In this document: piece after piece, positions 7,941 through 16,945 of the stretch
Layout: each line of letters opens with the position of its first letter
Numbering within the stretch: position 1 is the stretch's first letter
Assembly (NCBI GenBank): GCA_021770785.1
Contig: JAETQH010000011.1
Coordinates: 1-64,000, forward strand
Direction of reading: 5' to 3'
Length of the DNA stretch: 64,000 bases
From: Lachnospiraceae bacterium
GTDB taxonomy: Bacteria > Bacillota > Clostridia > Lachnospirales > Lachnospiraceae
Position numbers and translations under genes: made by a program
Notes under the pieces: generated by a model
What the model saw: only the letters and a program-made list of their open reading frames with translations
Databases searched by the model: none
Told to the model about the DNA's origin: nothing

Positions 7941-9089
7941 ATGAAAAAAATTGCGATTTTAGGTTCTACAGGCTCTATCGGAACACAGACCCTTGACATT
8001 GTCAGGGAGCAAAAAGATATAGAAGTGGTGGCAGTTGCGGCAGGCAGTAATATTGCCCTGTTAGAAAAGCAGATTAGGGAATTTGCACCGAAGCTGGCCT
8101 GCGTCTATGACGAGGAAAAGGCGGTGGAGCTGCGGGTCAAAACAGCGGATCTGCCTGTGAAAATTGTGTCGGGAATAGAGGGGCTGTTAGAGGTTTCTGT
8201 TTTCCCGGAGAGTGAAATTTTAGTGACAGCCATTGTAGGAATGCTGGGAATCCGCCCCACCGTGGCAGCCATTCAGGCGGGAAAGAAAATTGCCCTTGCC
8301 AACAAGGAAACCTTAGTTACTGCAGGACACCTCATTATGCCTATGGCAAAGGAATATGGCGTGCCGATTTTACCGGTGGACAGCGAACACAGCGCCATTT
8401 TCCAGTCCCTGCAGGGCAATGAGGAAAATAAAATCAGTAAAATTCTTTTAACTGCCTCAGGAGGACCTTTCCGGGGACGGAAGCGGGAGGAATTAGAGCA
8501 GATACAGGTGGAGGATGCTCTAAAGCATCCCAACTGGTCCATGGGGAGGAAGATTACCATCGATTCCTCCACACTGGTCAATAAAGGCCTTGAGGTGATG
8601 GAGGCAAAGTGGCTTTTCGGTGTGGAACTCGAACAGATACAGGTGGTGGTACATCCCCAGAGCGTTATTCATTCCGCCGTGGAATATGAGGACGGAGCGG
8701 TTATCGCGCAGCTTGGGACGCCGGATATGCGTCTGCCAATCCAGTATGCCCTCTATTATCCGAAACGAATGCCTATGTCGGGGGAACGGCTTGATTTGTT
8801 TTCTCTGGGCAGCCTGACCTTTGAACAGCCGGATACGGAGACATTCCGGGGGCTGGTGTTAGCCTATGGGGCAATGAAGCAGGGAGGCAATGTACCCACC
8901 ATTTACAATGCGGCAAACGAGCGGGCGGTGGCGCTGTTTCTGGCGGGAAAAATCGGTTACCTGAAAATCACTGAAATCATTGAGACCTGCATGGAGCAGA
9001 TTGCCCACAGGGAAAATCCTTCGTTAGAAGAAATTTTAGAAACGGAAACACTGGTGTACGAGTATATAGAAAGGTTCATTTGTAAATGA
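7941..9089 (+). CDS. dxr: 1-deoxy-D-xylulose 5-phosphate reductoisomerase
   Basis: 382 residues. First committed enzyme of the MEP pathway, converting DXP to MEP with NADPH and a divalent metal. The NADPH-binding GSTGSIG begins at residue 8. NKETLVTAG, LPVDSEHSAIFQSL, the metal-site and loop region ASGGPFRG, HPNWSMGRKITIDSSTLVNKG and HPQSVIHS are all present. ATG 7941 has AGGAG at 7929-7933; the upstream frame adds 16 unlikely residues. The stop overlaps the rseP start by 4 nt (ATGA). About 115 nt separate it from cdsA, with no convincing promoter seen. Confidence 0.97.
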   Translation: MKKIAILGSTGSIGTQTLDIVREQKDIEVVAVAAGSNIALLEKQIREFAPKLACVYDEEKAVELRVKTADLPVKIVSGIEGLLEVSVFPESEILVTAIVGMLGIRPTVAAIQAGKKIALANKETLVTAGHLIMPMAKEYGVPILPVDSEHSAIFQSLQGNEENKISKILLTASGGPFRGRKREELEQIQVEDALKHPNWSMGRKITIDSSTLVNKGLEVMEAKWLFGVELEQIQVVVHPQSVIHSAVEYEDGAVIAQLGTPDMRLPIQYALYYPKRMPMSGERLDLFSLGSLTFEQPDTETFRGLVLAYGAMKQGGNVPTIYNAANERAVALFLAGKIGYLKITEIIETCMEQIAHRENPSLEEILETETLVYEYIERFICK

Positions 9090-10120
9090 AAATTATTATT
9101 GCGTTATTGATTTTTAGTATTCTCATTATCTTTCACGAACTGGGGCATTTCTGGCTGGCAAAAGCTAACGGAATCCGGGTGAATGAATTTTCCCTGGGCT
9201 TAGGGCCTACCATCTTCGGCATTACGAAGGGGGAGACGAAATATTCTTTGAAGCTGCTGCCCTTTGGCGGCGCCTGTATGATGGAGGGAGAGGACGGAGA
9301 GAGCAGCGACGAGCGGGCCTTCGGAAAGAAATCTGTCTGGGCGAGAATGAGTGTGGTGGCAGCAGGCCCTATCTTTAACTTTATTATGGCGCTGGTCTTT
9401 TCCTTTATCCTGACTTGCAACATTGGCTATGACCTTCCGGTACTGGCGGATGTGACGGCGGGGTATGCGGCGGAAGAAGCCGGAATGCAGGCGGGGGATG
9501 TCATCGTAAAGATGAACGGTAAAAAAATCCATTTTTACCGGGAAATCAGTTCCTACGCCATGTTCCACACCGGAGAGGCGGTGGAGGTGACCTACGAGCG
9601 TGACGGTGAGAGATACCAGACCACTCTGGTGCCGAAATATGACGAAGAATTAGGCAGATATCTCTATGGATTTCAGGGAAGCACGGAGAATGTAAAGGGA
9701 AATCTCTGGGACAATGTAAAATACAGCTTTTATGAGACAAAATACTGGATTTCCACCACTGTTGGCAGTCTGAAAATGCTAGTGACAGGCGGCGTTTCCT
9801 TCAACGATATGAGCGGCCCCGTGGGAATCGTGGACGTGATTGGGGACAGCTACGAGGAAAGCGTATCCTATGGCTACTATGCGGCATTTTTGCAAATGCT
9901 TTACATTTCCATTATTTTAGCCGCAAACCTGGGAGTCATGAATTTGCTTCCGCTGCCCGCATTAGACGGCGGCAGGCTGGTATTTCTTATCATAGAAGCC
10001 ATCCGTAGGAAAAAGATAGACCCGGAAAAAGAGGGAATGGTTCATTTTGTGGGAATTATGCTGCTGTTTGCGTTGATGATTGTGGTAATGTTTAACGATA
10101 TCCGCAAGTTGTTTTTATAA
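9086..10120 (+). CDS. rseP: RIP site-2 metalloprotease, RseP/RasP family
   Basis: 344 residues. A membrane zinc protease that cuts membrane-embedded segments of anti-sigma factors, signal peptides and similar substrates. The zinc motif HELGH is at residues 17-21 in the first membrane segment. One PDZ domain follows the second segment (about 120-200, with AAEEAGMQAGDVIVKMNGK). The second zinc-ligand region NLLPLPALDGGRL lies near residue 290. The gene overlaps dxr by 4 nt and precedes ispG, the standard clostridial order; its substrate is not revealed by context. Confidence 0.95.
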   Translation: MKIIIALLIFSILIIFHELGHFWLAKANGIRVNEFSLGLGPTIFGITKGETKYSLKLLPFGGACMMEGEDGESSDERAFGKKSVWARMSVVAAGPIFNFIMALVFSFILTCNIGYDLPVLADVTAGYAAEEAGMQAGDVIVKMNGKKIHFYREISSYAMFHTGEAVEVTYERDGERYQTTLVPKYDEELGRYLYGFQGSTENVKGNLWDNVKYSFYETKYWISTTVGSLKMLVTGGVSFNDMSGPVGIVDVIGDSYEESVSYGYYAAFLQMLYISIILAANLGVMNLLPLPALDGGRLVFLIIEAIRRKKIDPEKEGMVHFVGIMLLFALMIVVMFNDIRKLFL

Positions 10121-10152
10121 TCAGAGATAAAAAAGGAAAGGAAGTCTGGGTT

Positions 10153-11202
10153 ATGACAAAAACAGTGAAAATTGGGGACAGAGTCATCGGAGGAGGCAAT
10201 CCGATTTTAATACAGTCCATGACAAACACAAAAACCGAGGATGTGGCGGCTACCGTGGCACAGATTCAGAAGCTGGCGGCGGCAGGCTGTGACATTATCC
10301 GCTGCGCTGTGCCCACCATGGAGGCGGCGGAGGCTTTGACGGAAATTAAAAAGCAGGTTTCCGTTCCCGTGGTGGCGGATATCCATTTTGACTACCGATT
10401 AGCCATTGCGGCCATGGAACACGGCGCGGATAAAATCCGTATCAATCCGGGAAATATCGGCAGCGCAGAACGGGTGAAGGCTGTGGTGGATGCGGCAAAG
10501 GAGCGCAATATTCCCATTCGCGTGGGAGTCAACAGCGGTTCCTTAGAGAAGGAACTGGTGGAGAAGTACCACGGCGTTACCGCAGAGGGCATTGTGGAGA
10601 GCGCCTTAGATAAAGTGAAGCTGATCGAAGATATGGGCTACGATAATCTGGTCATCAGTATCAAATCTTCGGATGTGATGATGTGCGTTAAAGCCCACGA
10701 GCTGATTGCCAAAGAGACAGACCATCCGCTGCATGTGGGAATCACCGAGGCAGGGACGATTATCAGCGGAAATATTAAATCCTCCATCGGTTTAGGGCTG
10801 ATTTTAAATCAGGGTATCGGCGATACCATCCGGGTTTCCCTGACGGGCGATCCCTTAGAGGAAATCAAGTCCGCAAAGCTGATTTTAAGAACCTTAGGCT
10901 TAAGAAAGGGCGGTATCGAAGTGGTTTCCTGCCCCACCTGCGGCAGAACGAAAATCAATCTGATTGAGCTTGCCAATCAGGTGGAAAATATGGTGGCGGA
11001 TATTCCTTTAGATATCAAGGTGGCAGTGATGGGCTGCGTGGTAAACGGGCCGGGAGAGGCGAAGGAAGCGGATATCGGCATTGCCGGAGGCATCGGGGAA
11101 GGCTTGATTATCAAGCACGGCGAGGTATATAAAAAGGTGCCGGAATCCGAGCTGTTGGAAAGCCTGCGGTATGAGCTGTTACACTGGAAGCATGAAGAGT
11201 AA
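10153..11202 (+). CDS. ispG: 4-hydroxy-3-methylbut-2-enyl diphosphate synthase
   Basis: 349 residues. Iron-sulfur enzyme of the MEP pathway that reduces MEcPP to HMBPP. An amino-terminal TIM barrel (IQSMTNTKTEDV, VADIHFDYRLAIAAMEHGADKIRINPGNIG) is followed by the reductase-type domain carrying the [4Fe-4S] ligands: SCPTCGRTKI (Cys260, Cys263) and GCVVNGPGEA (Cys295, Glu302). Dxr and IspG from one transcript supply the isoprenoids used by UppS. AAAGGAAAGGAAG precedes the ATG. Confidence 0.97.
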   Translation: MTKTVKIGDRVIGGGNPILIQSMTNTKTEDVAATVAQIQKLAAAGCDIIRCAVPTMEAAEALTEIKKQVSVPVVADIHFDYRLAIAAMEHGADKIRINPGNIGSAERVKAVVDAAKERNIPIRVGVNSGSLEKELVEKYHGVTAEGIVESALDKVKLIEDMGYDNLVISIKSSDVMMCVKAHELIAKETDHPLHVGITEAGTIISGNIKSSIGLGLILNQGIGDTIRVSLTGDPLEEIKSAKLILRTLGLRKGGIEVVSCPTCGRTKINLIELANQVENMVADIPLDIKVAVMGCVVNGPGEAKEADIGIAGGIGEGLIIKHGEVYKKVPESELLESLRYELLHWKHEE

Positions 11203-11212
11203 ATCTAAAATT

Positions 11213-11238
11213 GGCGCTGTATCATAGGCGGCAGCGCC
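11213..11238 (+). promoter_or_regulatory. Hairpin between ispG and polC
   Basis: GGCGCTG (11213-11219) pairs with CAGCGCC (11232-11238) over a 12-nt loop. No T-tract follows. It may separate transcript stability of ispG and polC. Confidence 0.45.
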
Positions 11239-11269
11239 GAAGAACTTCTAATTTCCGGAGGTGAAGGAA

Positions 11270-14200
11270 TTGACAAAGTTATTCTTTGACGTATTTCCCA
11301 CGTTGGAGGTGGCTGCCGATATGAAGAAGCTCTTATCGGAGACGGAAGTCACTAAGGTGGGGATGAATCATGAAAAGGATCATATCCGCATTTATTTGTC
11401 GGGAACACGTCTGATACATAAAAAGAATATTTATCAGCTGGAGAAATCCATCGGGGAGCAGATTTTTAAAGGCAGGCAGATGGACGTAAAGGTGATTGAA
11501 AAATATCACCTTTCGGAGCAGTACACGCCTAAGACCCTGATGGATTTGTACAGGGACAGTATTTTAGAGGAATTGAAAAATTACAGCCTCATGGAGTACA
11601 ATCTGCTGCGGGGAGCAAAGATGGAGTTTTCCGATGACACCCACCTGCGGCTGACCTTAGAGAATACCATTATTGCCCAGACCAAGGCACATGAAATTGT
11701 AGAATTTTTAGAAAAAGTCGTATGCGAACGCTGCGGCTTAAATTTGTCTGTGGAGCTTGCCTATGAAGAGCCGAAGGAGAGCAGACACCGCAAAAACAGC
11801 GATTTGCAGATACAGTTTGAAATTCACAATATCATGCAGCGGGTGAACCTTAAGAGCGAAGAGGGGGAGGCGGCTGCCCCGGCGGAAGAGAAAGAGGCGG
11901 AACATAAGGCGGCGGATTCTGCCTCTGCGCCTCGGAAGGAAATTGCAAAAAATGTTACAAAAGCGCAAAATGGCGCAGGAAATAATACAAAATCCGGGGG
12001 TGGAGCTTTCGGCGGCAAGAAGGAATTTAAGAAAAAATTTGAAGGCAGTTACGGCGGTAGTTTCAGGAAGTCGGACAACCCGGATGTGATTTACGGAAAG
12101 GATTTTGACGACGAGACAATACCCATCGAAAAAATCGTGGGAGAAATGGGAGAGGTCACCATCCGTTGTCAGGTTATGACCCTAGAAACCAGGGAAATCC
12201 GAAACGAGAAAACCATTGTCATCATGTCGGTGACGGACTTTACGGATTCCATTGTCTTAAAAATCTTTACCAGAAATGACCAGCTTCCGGAGCTTTTAGA
12301 GGGTGTGAAAAAGGGAGCATTTTTAAAGATAAAGGGTGTCACCACCATTGATAAGTTCGACAGCGAGCTCACCATCGGTTCCATCGTGGGTATCAAAAAG
12401 ACGGCAGACTTTACCTCTGTCCGTATGGATACCAGCCCGGAAAAACGTGTGGAGCTCCATTGCCACACCAAAATGAGCGATATGGACGGCGTCTCCGAGG
12501 TAAAGGACATCGTAAAGCGGGCGATGAAGTGGGGGCATAAGGCAATCGCCATCACAGACCACGGAGACGTGCAGGCGTTCCCGGACGCCAATCACGCCAT
12601 TTCCCCGGAGGATGATTTTAAGATTATTTACGGGGTGGAGGCGTACCTGGTGGATGATTTAAAGGATATCATCGTAAACTCCAAGGGACAGAATTTAGAA
12701 GATACCTACGTGGTTTTTGATTTGGAGACCACGGGATTTTCCCCGGATAAGGATAAAATCATAGAAATCGGGGCGGTGAAGGTAGAAAACGGAGTGATTA
12801 CAGATAGATTTTCCACCTTCGTCAACCCGGAAATCCCCATTCCCTACCGCATTGAGGAGTTGACCTCCATTAAGGACGAGATGGTGATGGATGCGCCGAA
12901 AATCGAGGAAATTTTGCCGGAATTTATGGAATTTTGCAAGGGTGCCATTATGGTAGCCCACAATGCAGAATTTGACATGAGCTTCATTATCAAAAACTGT
13001 GTGAGACAGGAGATAGAAAACGACTTTACCATCATAGATACCGTGGCGCTGGCACGTATTTTGCTGCCGAATTTAAACCGTTTTAAGCTAGATACCGTGG
13101 CAAAGGCGTTAGGCGTCTCCTTGGAAAACCACCACCGCGCCGTAGACGATGCGGGCTGTACGGCGGAAATCTTTGTGAAGTTTATTCAGATGTTAGGGGA
13201 GAGGGGCATTGAGACGTTAGACGACGTGAATAAGATGGGCGCTGCTTCCCCAGAAGCCATTAGGAAAATGCCTACCTACCATGCCATTATTCTTGCCACT
13301 AACGATATCGGGCGTATCAACCTCTACAAGCTGGTGTCCATGTCCCATCTGACCTATTACAGCAAGCGTCCCAGGGTGCCGAAAAGTGAGTTTGTAAAGC
13401 ATCGGGAGGGGCTTTTAATCGGTTCTGCCTGCGAGGCGGGGGAGCTGTACCGGGCATTGATTGGGGGCAGACCCCAGGAGGAAATTATCCGGCTGGTGAA
13501 ATTCTATGATTATCTGGAAATCCAGCCCTTAGGCAATAATGAATTTATGCTCCGCAGCGATAAGGAGCCCATTAACAGTATCGAAGAACTGCAGGAGGTA
13601 AACCGCCGCATTGTGAAGCTGGGGGAGACCTTTCACAAGCTGGTGGTGGCAACCTGCGACGTGCATTTCTTAGACCCGGAGGACGAGGTCTACCGCCGGA
13701 TTATCATGGCGGGCAAGGGCTTTAAGGATGCGGATGACCAGGCACCGCTATATCTGCGCACCACCGAGGAAATGTTAAAGGAATTTGAATATTTAGGCAG
13801 CAGCAAAGCAGAGGAAGTGGTTATTACCAATCCCAACAAGATTGCGGATATGTGCGAGAAAATCTCTCCGGTGCGGCCGGACAAATGTCCTCCTGTCATT
13901 GAAAATTCCGACCAGATGCTCCGGGATATCTGCTACACCAAAGCCCACAGCATGTACGGGGAAGAATTGCCGCCCATCGTAAAGGAACGTTTAGACCGTG
14001 AGCTGAACTCCATTATTTCCAACGGCTATGCGGTGATGTATATCATTGCCCAGAAACTGGTGTGGAAATCCAACGAGGACGGTTATCTGGTGGGCTCCCG
14101 TGGTTCTGTCGGCTCTTCCTTTGCGGCGACCATGTCCGGTATCACTGAGGTAAACCCCTTACAGGCGCATTACCGCTGTGAAAACTGTAAATACAGTGAT

Positions 14201-15781
14201 TTTGATTCTCCGGAGGTCAAGGCGTTTTCCGGCCGCAGCGGCTGTGACATGCCGGATAAAATCTGCCCGGTCTGCGGGAAAAAGTTAGTCAAGGACGGGT
14301 TTGACATTCCTTTCGAGACGTTCCTTGGATTTAAGGGAAACAAAGAGCCGGATATCGATTTGAATTTCTCCGGGGAGTATCAGAGTAAAGCCCACGCTTA
14401 CTGCGAGGTTATTTTCGGCTACGGACAGACTTTCCGGGCGGGAACCATCGGTACGTTAGCGGATAAGACAGCATTCGGTTATATTAAGAATTATTATGAA
14501 GAACGGGGAATCCGCAAGCGGAACTGCGAGATTGACCGGATCGTACAGGGCTGTGTGGGCGTCCGCAGAACCACGGGGCAACATCCCGGCGGTATCGTGG
14601 TGCTTCCGGTGGGAGAGGAAATCAATACCTTTACTCCGGTACAGCACCCGGCGAACGATATGACCACCGCCACCATAACCACCCACTTTGATTACCACTC
14701 CATTGACCATAACCTGTTGAAGCTTGACATTCTCGGGCACGATGATCCCACCATGATTCGTATGCTGCAGGATTTGACGGGCATTGACCCCACCACCATT
14801 CCCTTAGATGATGAATCGGTGATGTCCCTTTTTAAAAATACCAGCGCTCTGGGTGTTACGCCGGAGGAAATCAACGGCATTCCCCTAGGCTGCCTTGGGA
14901 TACCGGAGTTTGGCACGGAGTTCGCCATGCAGATGGTCATTGACGCAAAACCTCAGGAGTTTTCTGATTTGATTCGTATTTCAGGGCTGTCCCACGGTAC
15001 TGACGTGTGGTTAGGAAACGCCCAGACTTTGATTGAAGAAGGGAAAGCCACCATTTCCACAGCAATCTGTACCCGTGACGATATTATGATTTACCTGATT
15101 CAGATGGGACTTGACAGCGAACAGTCTTTTACTATCATGGAGTCGGTGCGAAAGGGAAAGGGCTTAAAGCCGGAGTGGGAAGAGGAAATGCTTTCCCACG
15201 GCGTGCCGGACTGGTATATCTGGTCCTGTAAAAAGATTAAATACATGTTCCCGAAAGCCCATGCGGCGGCCTATGTTATGATGGCATGGCGTATTGCCTA
15301 TTGCAAGGCGTTTTATCCGTTGGCTTACTATGCGGCGTATTTTTCCATCCGCGCCACCGGATTTAACTATGAGATTATGTGTCAGGGCAAGGAGCGCCTG
15401 GCCTATTTCCAGAAGGATTATGAGCGGAGGAAGGACAGCCTTTCTAAGAAGGAGCAGGATGTCTACCGGGATATGAAAATCGTCCAGGAAATGTACGCCA
15501 GGGGCTTTGAATTTACTCCCATTGATATTTACCGGGCGAAGCCGGACCGTTTCCAGATTATTGACGGCAGGCTGATGCCCGCCTTAAATACCATCGACGG
15601 AATGGGGGATAATGCGGCGATTGCTGTGGCGGAGGCTGCAAAGGACGGAAAATTCCTGTCGAAGGACGATTTCCGCCAGAGAACTAAGGCGACGAAAACC
15701 GTCATTGATTTGATGGCGGATTTGGGGCTGTTAGGAGATATGCCGGAGTCCAACCAGTTGTCGCTGTTTGATTTTGCATAA
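11270..15781 (+). CDS. polC: DNA polymerase III alpha subunit, Gram-positive PolC type
   Basis: 1503 residues. Replicative polymerase of Firmicutes with built-in proofreading. In order: an amino-terminal domain with a low-complexity Ala/Glu/Lys linker (about 195-270), an OB fold, a PHP domain beginning ELHCHTKMSDMDG (His near 397), the inserted DEDD 3'-5' exonuclease (VFDLETTGFSP near 482), the rest of PHP, then the polymerase core with VGSRGSVGSSFAATMSGITE, a zinc cluster CENCKY...CPVCGKK (about 970-1004) and the catalytic PDIDLNFSGEYQ near 1026. Start: TTG 11270 has GGAGGTGA ending 5 nt upstream; the GTG at 11261 lies inside that ribosome binding site and is rejected. No terminator is obvious after the stop. 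Confidence 0.97.
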   Translation: MTKLFFDVFPTLEVAADMKKLLSETEVTKVGMNHEKDHIRIYLSGTRLIHKKNIYQLEKSIGEQIFKGRQMDVKVIEKYHLSEQYTPKTLMDLYRDSILEELKNYSLMEYNLLRGAKMEFSDDTHLRLTLENTIIAQTKAHEIVEFLEKVVCERCGLNLSVELAYEEPKESRHRKNSDLQIQFEIHNIMQRVNLKSEEGEAAAPAEEKEAEHKAADSASAPRKEIAKNVTKAQNGAGNNTKSGGGAFGGKKEFKKKFEGSYGGSFRKSDNPDVIYGKDFDDETIPIEKIVGEMGEVTIRCQVMTLETREIRNEKTIVIMSVTDFTDSIVLKIFTRNDQLPELLEGVKKGAFLKIKGVTTIDKFDSELTIGSIVGIKKTADFTSVRMDTSPEKRVELHCHTKMSDMDGVSEVKDIVKRAMKWGHKAIAITDHGDVQAFPDANHAISPEDDFKIIYGVEAYLVDDLKDIIVNSKGQNLEDTYVVFDLETTGFSPDKDKIIEIGAVKVENGVITDRFSTFVNPEIPIPYRIEELTSIKDEMVMDAPKIEEILPEFMEFCKGAIMVAHNAEFDMSFIIKNCVRQEIENDFTIIDTVALARILLPNLNRFKLDTVAKALGVSLENHHRAVDDAGCTAEIFVKFIQMLGERGIETLDDVNKMGAASPEAIRKMPTYHAIILATNDIGRINLYKLVSMSHLTYYSKRPRVPKSEFVKHREGLLIGSACEAGELYRALIGGRPQEEIIRLVKFYDYLEIQPLGNNEFMLRSDKEPINSIEELQEVNRRIVKLGETFHKLVVATCDVHFLDPEDEVYRRIIMAGKGFKDADDQAPLYLRTTEEMLKEFEYLGSSKAEEVVITNPNKIADMCEKISPVRPDKCPPVIENSDQMLRDICYTKAHSMYGEELPPIVKERLDRELNSIISNGYAVMYIIAQKLVWKSNEDGYLVGSRGSVGSSFAATMSGITEVNPLQAHYRCENCKYSDFDSPEVKAFSGRSGCDMPDKICPVCGKKLVKDGFDIPFETFLGFKGNKEPDIDLNFSGEYQSKAHAYCEVIFGYGQTFRAGTIGTLADKTAFGYIKNYYEERGIRKRNCEIDRIVQGCVGVRRTTGQHPGGIVVLPVGEEINTFTPVQHPANDMTTATITTHFDYHSIDHNLLKLDILGHDDPTMIRMLQDLTGIDPTTIPLDDESVMSLFKNTSALGVTPEEINGIPLGCLGIPEFGTEFAMQMVIDAKPQEFSDLIRISGLSHGTDVWLGNAQTLIEEGKATISTAICTRDDIMIYLIQMGLDSEQSFTIMESVRKGKGLKPEWEEEMLSHGVPDWYIWSCKKIKYMFPKAHAAAYVMMAWRIAYCKAFYPLAYYAAYFSIRATGFNYEIMCQGKERLAYFQKDYERRKDSLSKKEQDVYRDMKIVQEMYARGFEFTPIDIYRAKPDRFQIIDGRLMPALNTIDGMGDNAAIAVAEAAKDGKFLSKDDFRQRTKATKTVIDLMADLGLLGDMPESNQLSLFDFA

Positions 15782-15798
15782 ATTGGTTGGACTTGGTA

Positions 15799-15828
15799 TT
15801 GTTAATGTCAACCATTGTTTGATATAAT
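15799..15828 (+). promoter_or_regulatory. Promoter of the DUF3791/DUF3990 cassette
   Basis: TTGTTA (15799-15804) and a perfect TATAAT (15823-15828) with an 18-nt spacer, 36 nt before the first gene of the cassette. It gives the cassette transcription independent of polC. A short GGTTG/CAACC repeat (15785-15789, 15809-15813) frames it but is too short to call an operator. Confidence 0.65.
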
Positions 15829-15863
15829 AAAAATAAAAAGCGGGGAAAGGAATGTGAAGCAAT

Positions 15864-16076
15864 ATGTCAGAAAAAAGATTGAACAATACCATTTTTCTTA
15901 TGTATCTGGTTACAGAGAATTATTGCAGGAAACATAATCTTTCTACGGCTGATTTTTTGAGACTGGATGAGAAATATGCGATTTTAAATTATGTTGCAGA
16001 ATGCCCGGATATATTTGACTGCCTGACAAACAGTGAAATGGTTGAGGAGGTAGAGCAGTATGTATCACAAGCTTAA
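15864..16076 (+). CDS. DUF3791 domain protein, first gene of a possible toxin-antitoxin type cassette
   Basis: 70 residues, cytoplasmic, no membrane segment. The sequence MSEKRLNNTIFLMYLVTENY followed by LSTADFLRLDEKY and CPDIFDCLTNSEMVEEVEQYV matches my memory of the DUF3791 family. The function is unknown. Small acidic size, placement first in an operon and a 17-nt overlap with the DUF3990 gene are typical of an antitoxin-like partner; this is inference. GGGGAAAGGAA precedes ATG 15864, and the whole cassette sits between its own promoter and a terminator. Confidence 0.75.
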   Translation: MSEKRLNNTIFLMYLVTENYCRKHNLSTADFLRLDEKYAILNYVAECPDIFDCLTNSEMVEEVEQYVSQA

Positions 16077-16611
16077 AACAACATTATACCATGGAACCGT
16101 GTCAGAGATAGAAAAAGTAGATGTAGAACTGGGACGTAGCAGAAAAGATTTCGGCAGGGGATTTTATATGTCTGTTTCTAAAAATCAGGCAGTGGGAATG
16201 ATGCATAAGAAGTACCGGGAGGCGGTAAGAAGAAGCAGAGGAAAACAGGACAATGCTTTTTCGGAAAAATTATACGAAATATTGTTAGATGAGCAGATTA
16301 TCTCGGAGCTGAATGTAAAAATATTTGAAACGGCTGATTTGGAATGGCTGGATTTTGTTTTGCTGTGCAGGAAACAGGGGAGAATGCCCCATAACTTTGA
16401 TTTAGTAGTGGGACCTACCGCTGATGATGATACAGCATTGTGTTTAAAGGCGTATTGGGATGGGCTTTACGGAAAAACAGGGTCGGTTGAGGCAAAGAAA
16501 GTGTTGCTTTCTAATCTTGAGACGGAGAATTTAGGAATCCAGTATTTTGTTGGAAAACAAGAGGTTGCAGATAAATTGATTGTAGGCATAAAACGGATTG
16601 ACTGGAGGTAG
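16060..16611 (+). CDS. DUF3990 domain protein with ADP-ribosyltransferase-like motifs
   Basis: 183 residues. The amino terminus TLYHGTVSEIEKVDVELGRS, then DFGRGFYMSVSKNQAVGMM, has the His-Gly-Thr and Phe-Gly-x-Gly-Phe-Tyr pattern seen in ADP-ribosyltransferase-fold families such as RES and KptA-type enzymes. I recall DUF3990 as assigned to that clan; a structure prediction should test it. The middle is basic (KKYREAVRRSRGKQ) and the end contains FDLVVGPTADDDTALCLKAYWDG, which is typical of DUF3990. GAGGAGGTAGAG precedes the ATG. Overlap with the DUF3791 gene (17 nt) and a 3-nt gap to the next gene show tight coupling. A toxin or effector role is inferred only. Confidence 0.75.
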   Translation: MYHKLKTTLYHGTVSEIEKVDVELGRSRKDFGRGFYMSVSKNQAVGMMHKKYREAVRRSRGKQDNAFSEKLYEILLDEQIISELNVKIFETADLEWLDFVLLCRKQGRMPHNFDLVVGPTADDDTALCLKAYWDGLYGKTGSVEAKKVLLSNLETENLGIQYFVGKQEVADKLIVGIKRIDWR

Positions 16612-16614
16612 GAG

Positions 16615-16866
16615 ATGAAGGAAAGTAAGGTTGAGACTGCCACAGGAATGTGCGTGATAGCATTGACAAAGCATATTATGAAAACCGAAAATCTTGCGTA
16701 TGAGGAAGCATATAAAAGACTACTGACGACAGAATTGTATCAGCTTTTACAGGATGTGGAAACACGGTTGTTTTTGGAAACAAATGAGTATTTATGTGAG
16801 GCGTATGATAATGAAATGAAATTGGGAAAAGACGCTTTATATGAATATATTAACAGGGAAATTTGA
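16615..16866 (+). CDS. Small hypothetical protein, third gene of the DUF3990 cassette
   Basis: 83 residues, predicted mostly helical, no membrane segment. It contains ATGMCVIALTKHIMKTENLA and a tail LYEYINREI. I recognise it only as a companion of DUF3990-type genes in gut Clostridia, with no assigned function. TAGGAG lies 5-6 nt before ATG and 3 nt after the DUF3990 stop, so translation is coupled. With two small partners on each side of an ART-like protein, it might be a second antitoxin, adaptor or chaperone. The cassette ends 19 nt later at a strong hairpin. Confidence 0.65.
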   Translation: MKESKVETATGMCVIALTKHIMKTENLAYEEAYKRLLTTELYQLLQDVETRLFLETNEYLCEAYDNEMKLGKDALYEYINREI

Positions 16867-16884
16867 ATATAGGAAACAGATAAC

Positions 16885-16934
16885 AAACGAGGGTACGAAA
16901 TGCCTTTTACAGACATTCCGCACCCTCGTTTTTC
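16885..16934 (+). terminator. Terminator between the DUF3990 cassette and the convergent DUF5050 gene
   Basis: AAACGAGGGT (16885-16894) pairs with ACCCTCGTTT (16922-16931), extended by CG pairs inside, with five T at 16929-16933. It lies between two convergent genes and can serve both, though the T-tract favours the plus strand. Confidence 0.75.
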
Positions 16935-16945
16935 AAGGCCATGTT

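Noticed and set aside
15785-15813. GGTTG/CAACC repeat as an operator of the DUF3990 cassette
   Set aside because: Five-base arms 19 nt apart are too likely by chance, although the position around the promoter is suggestive.
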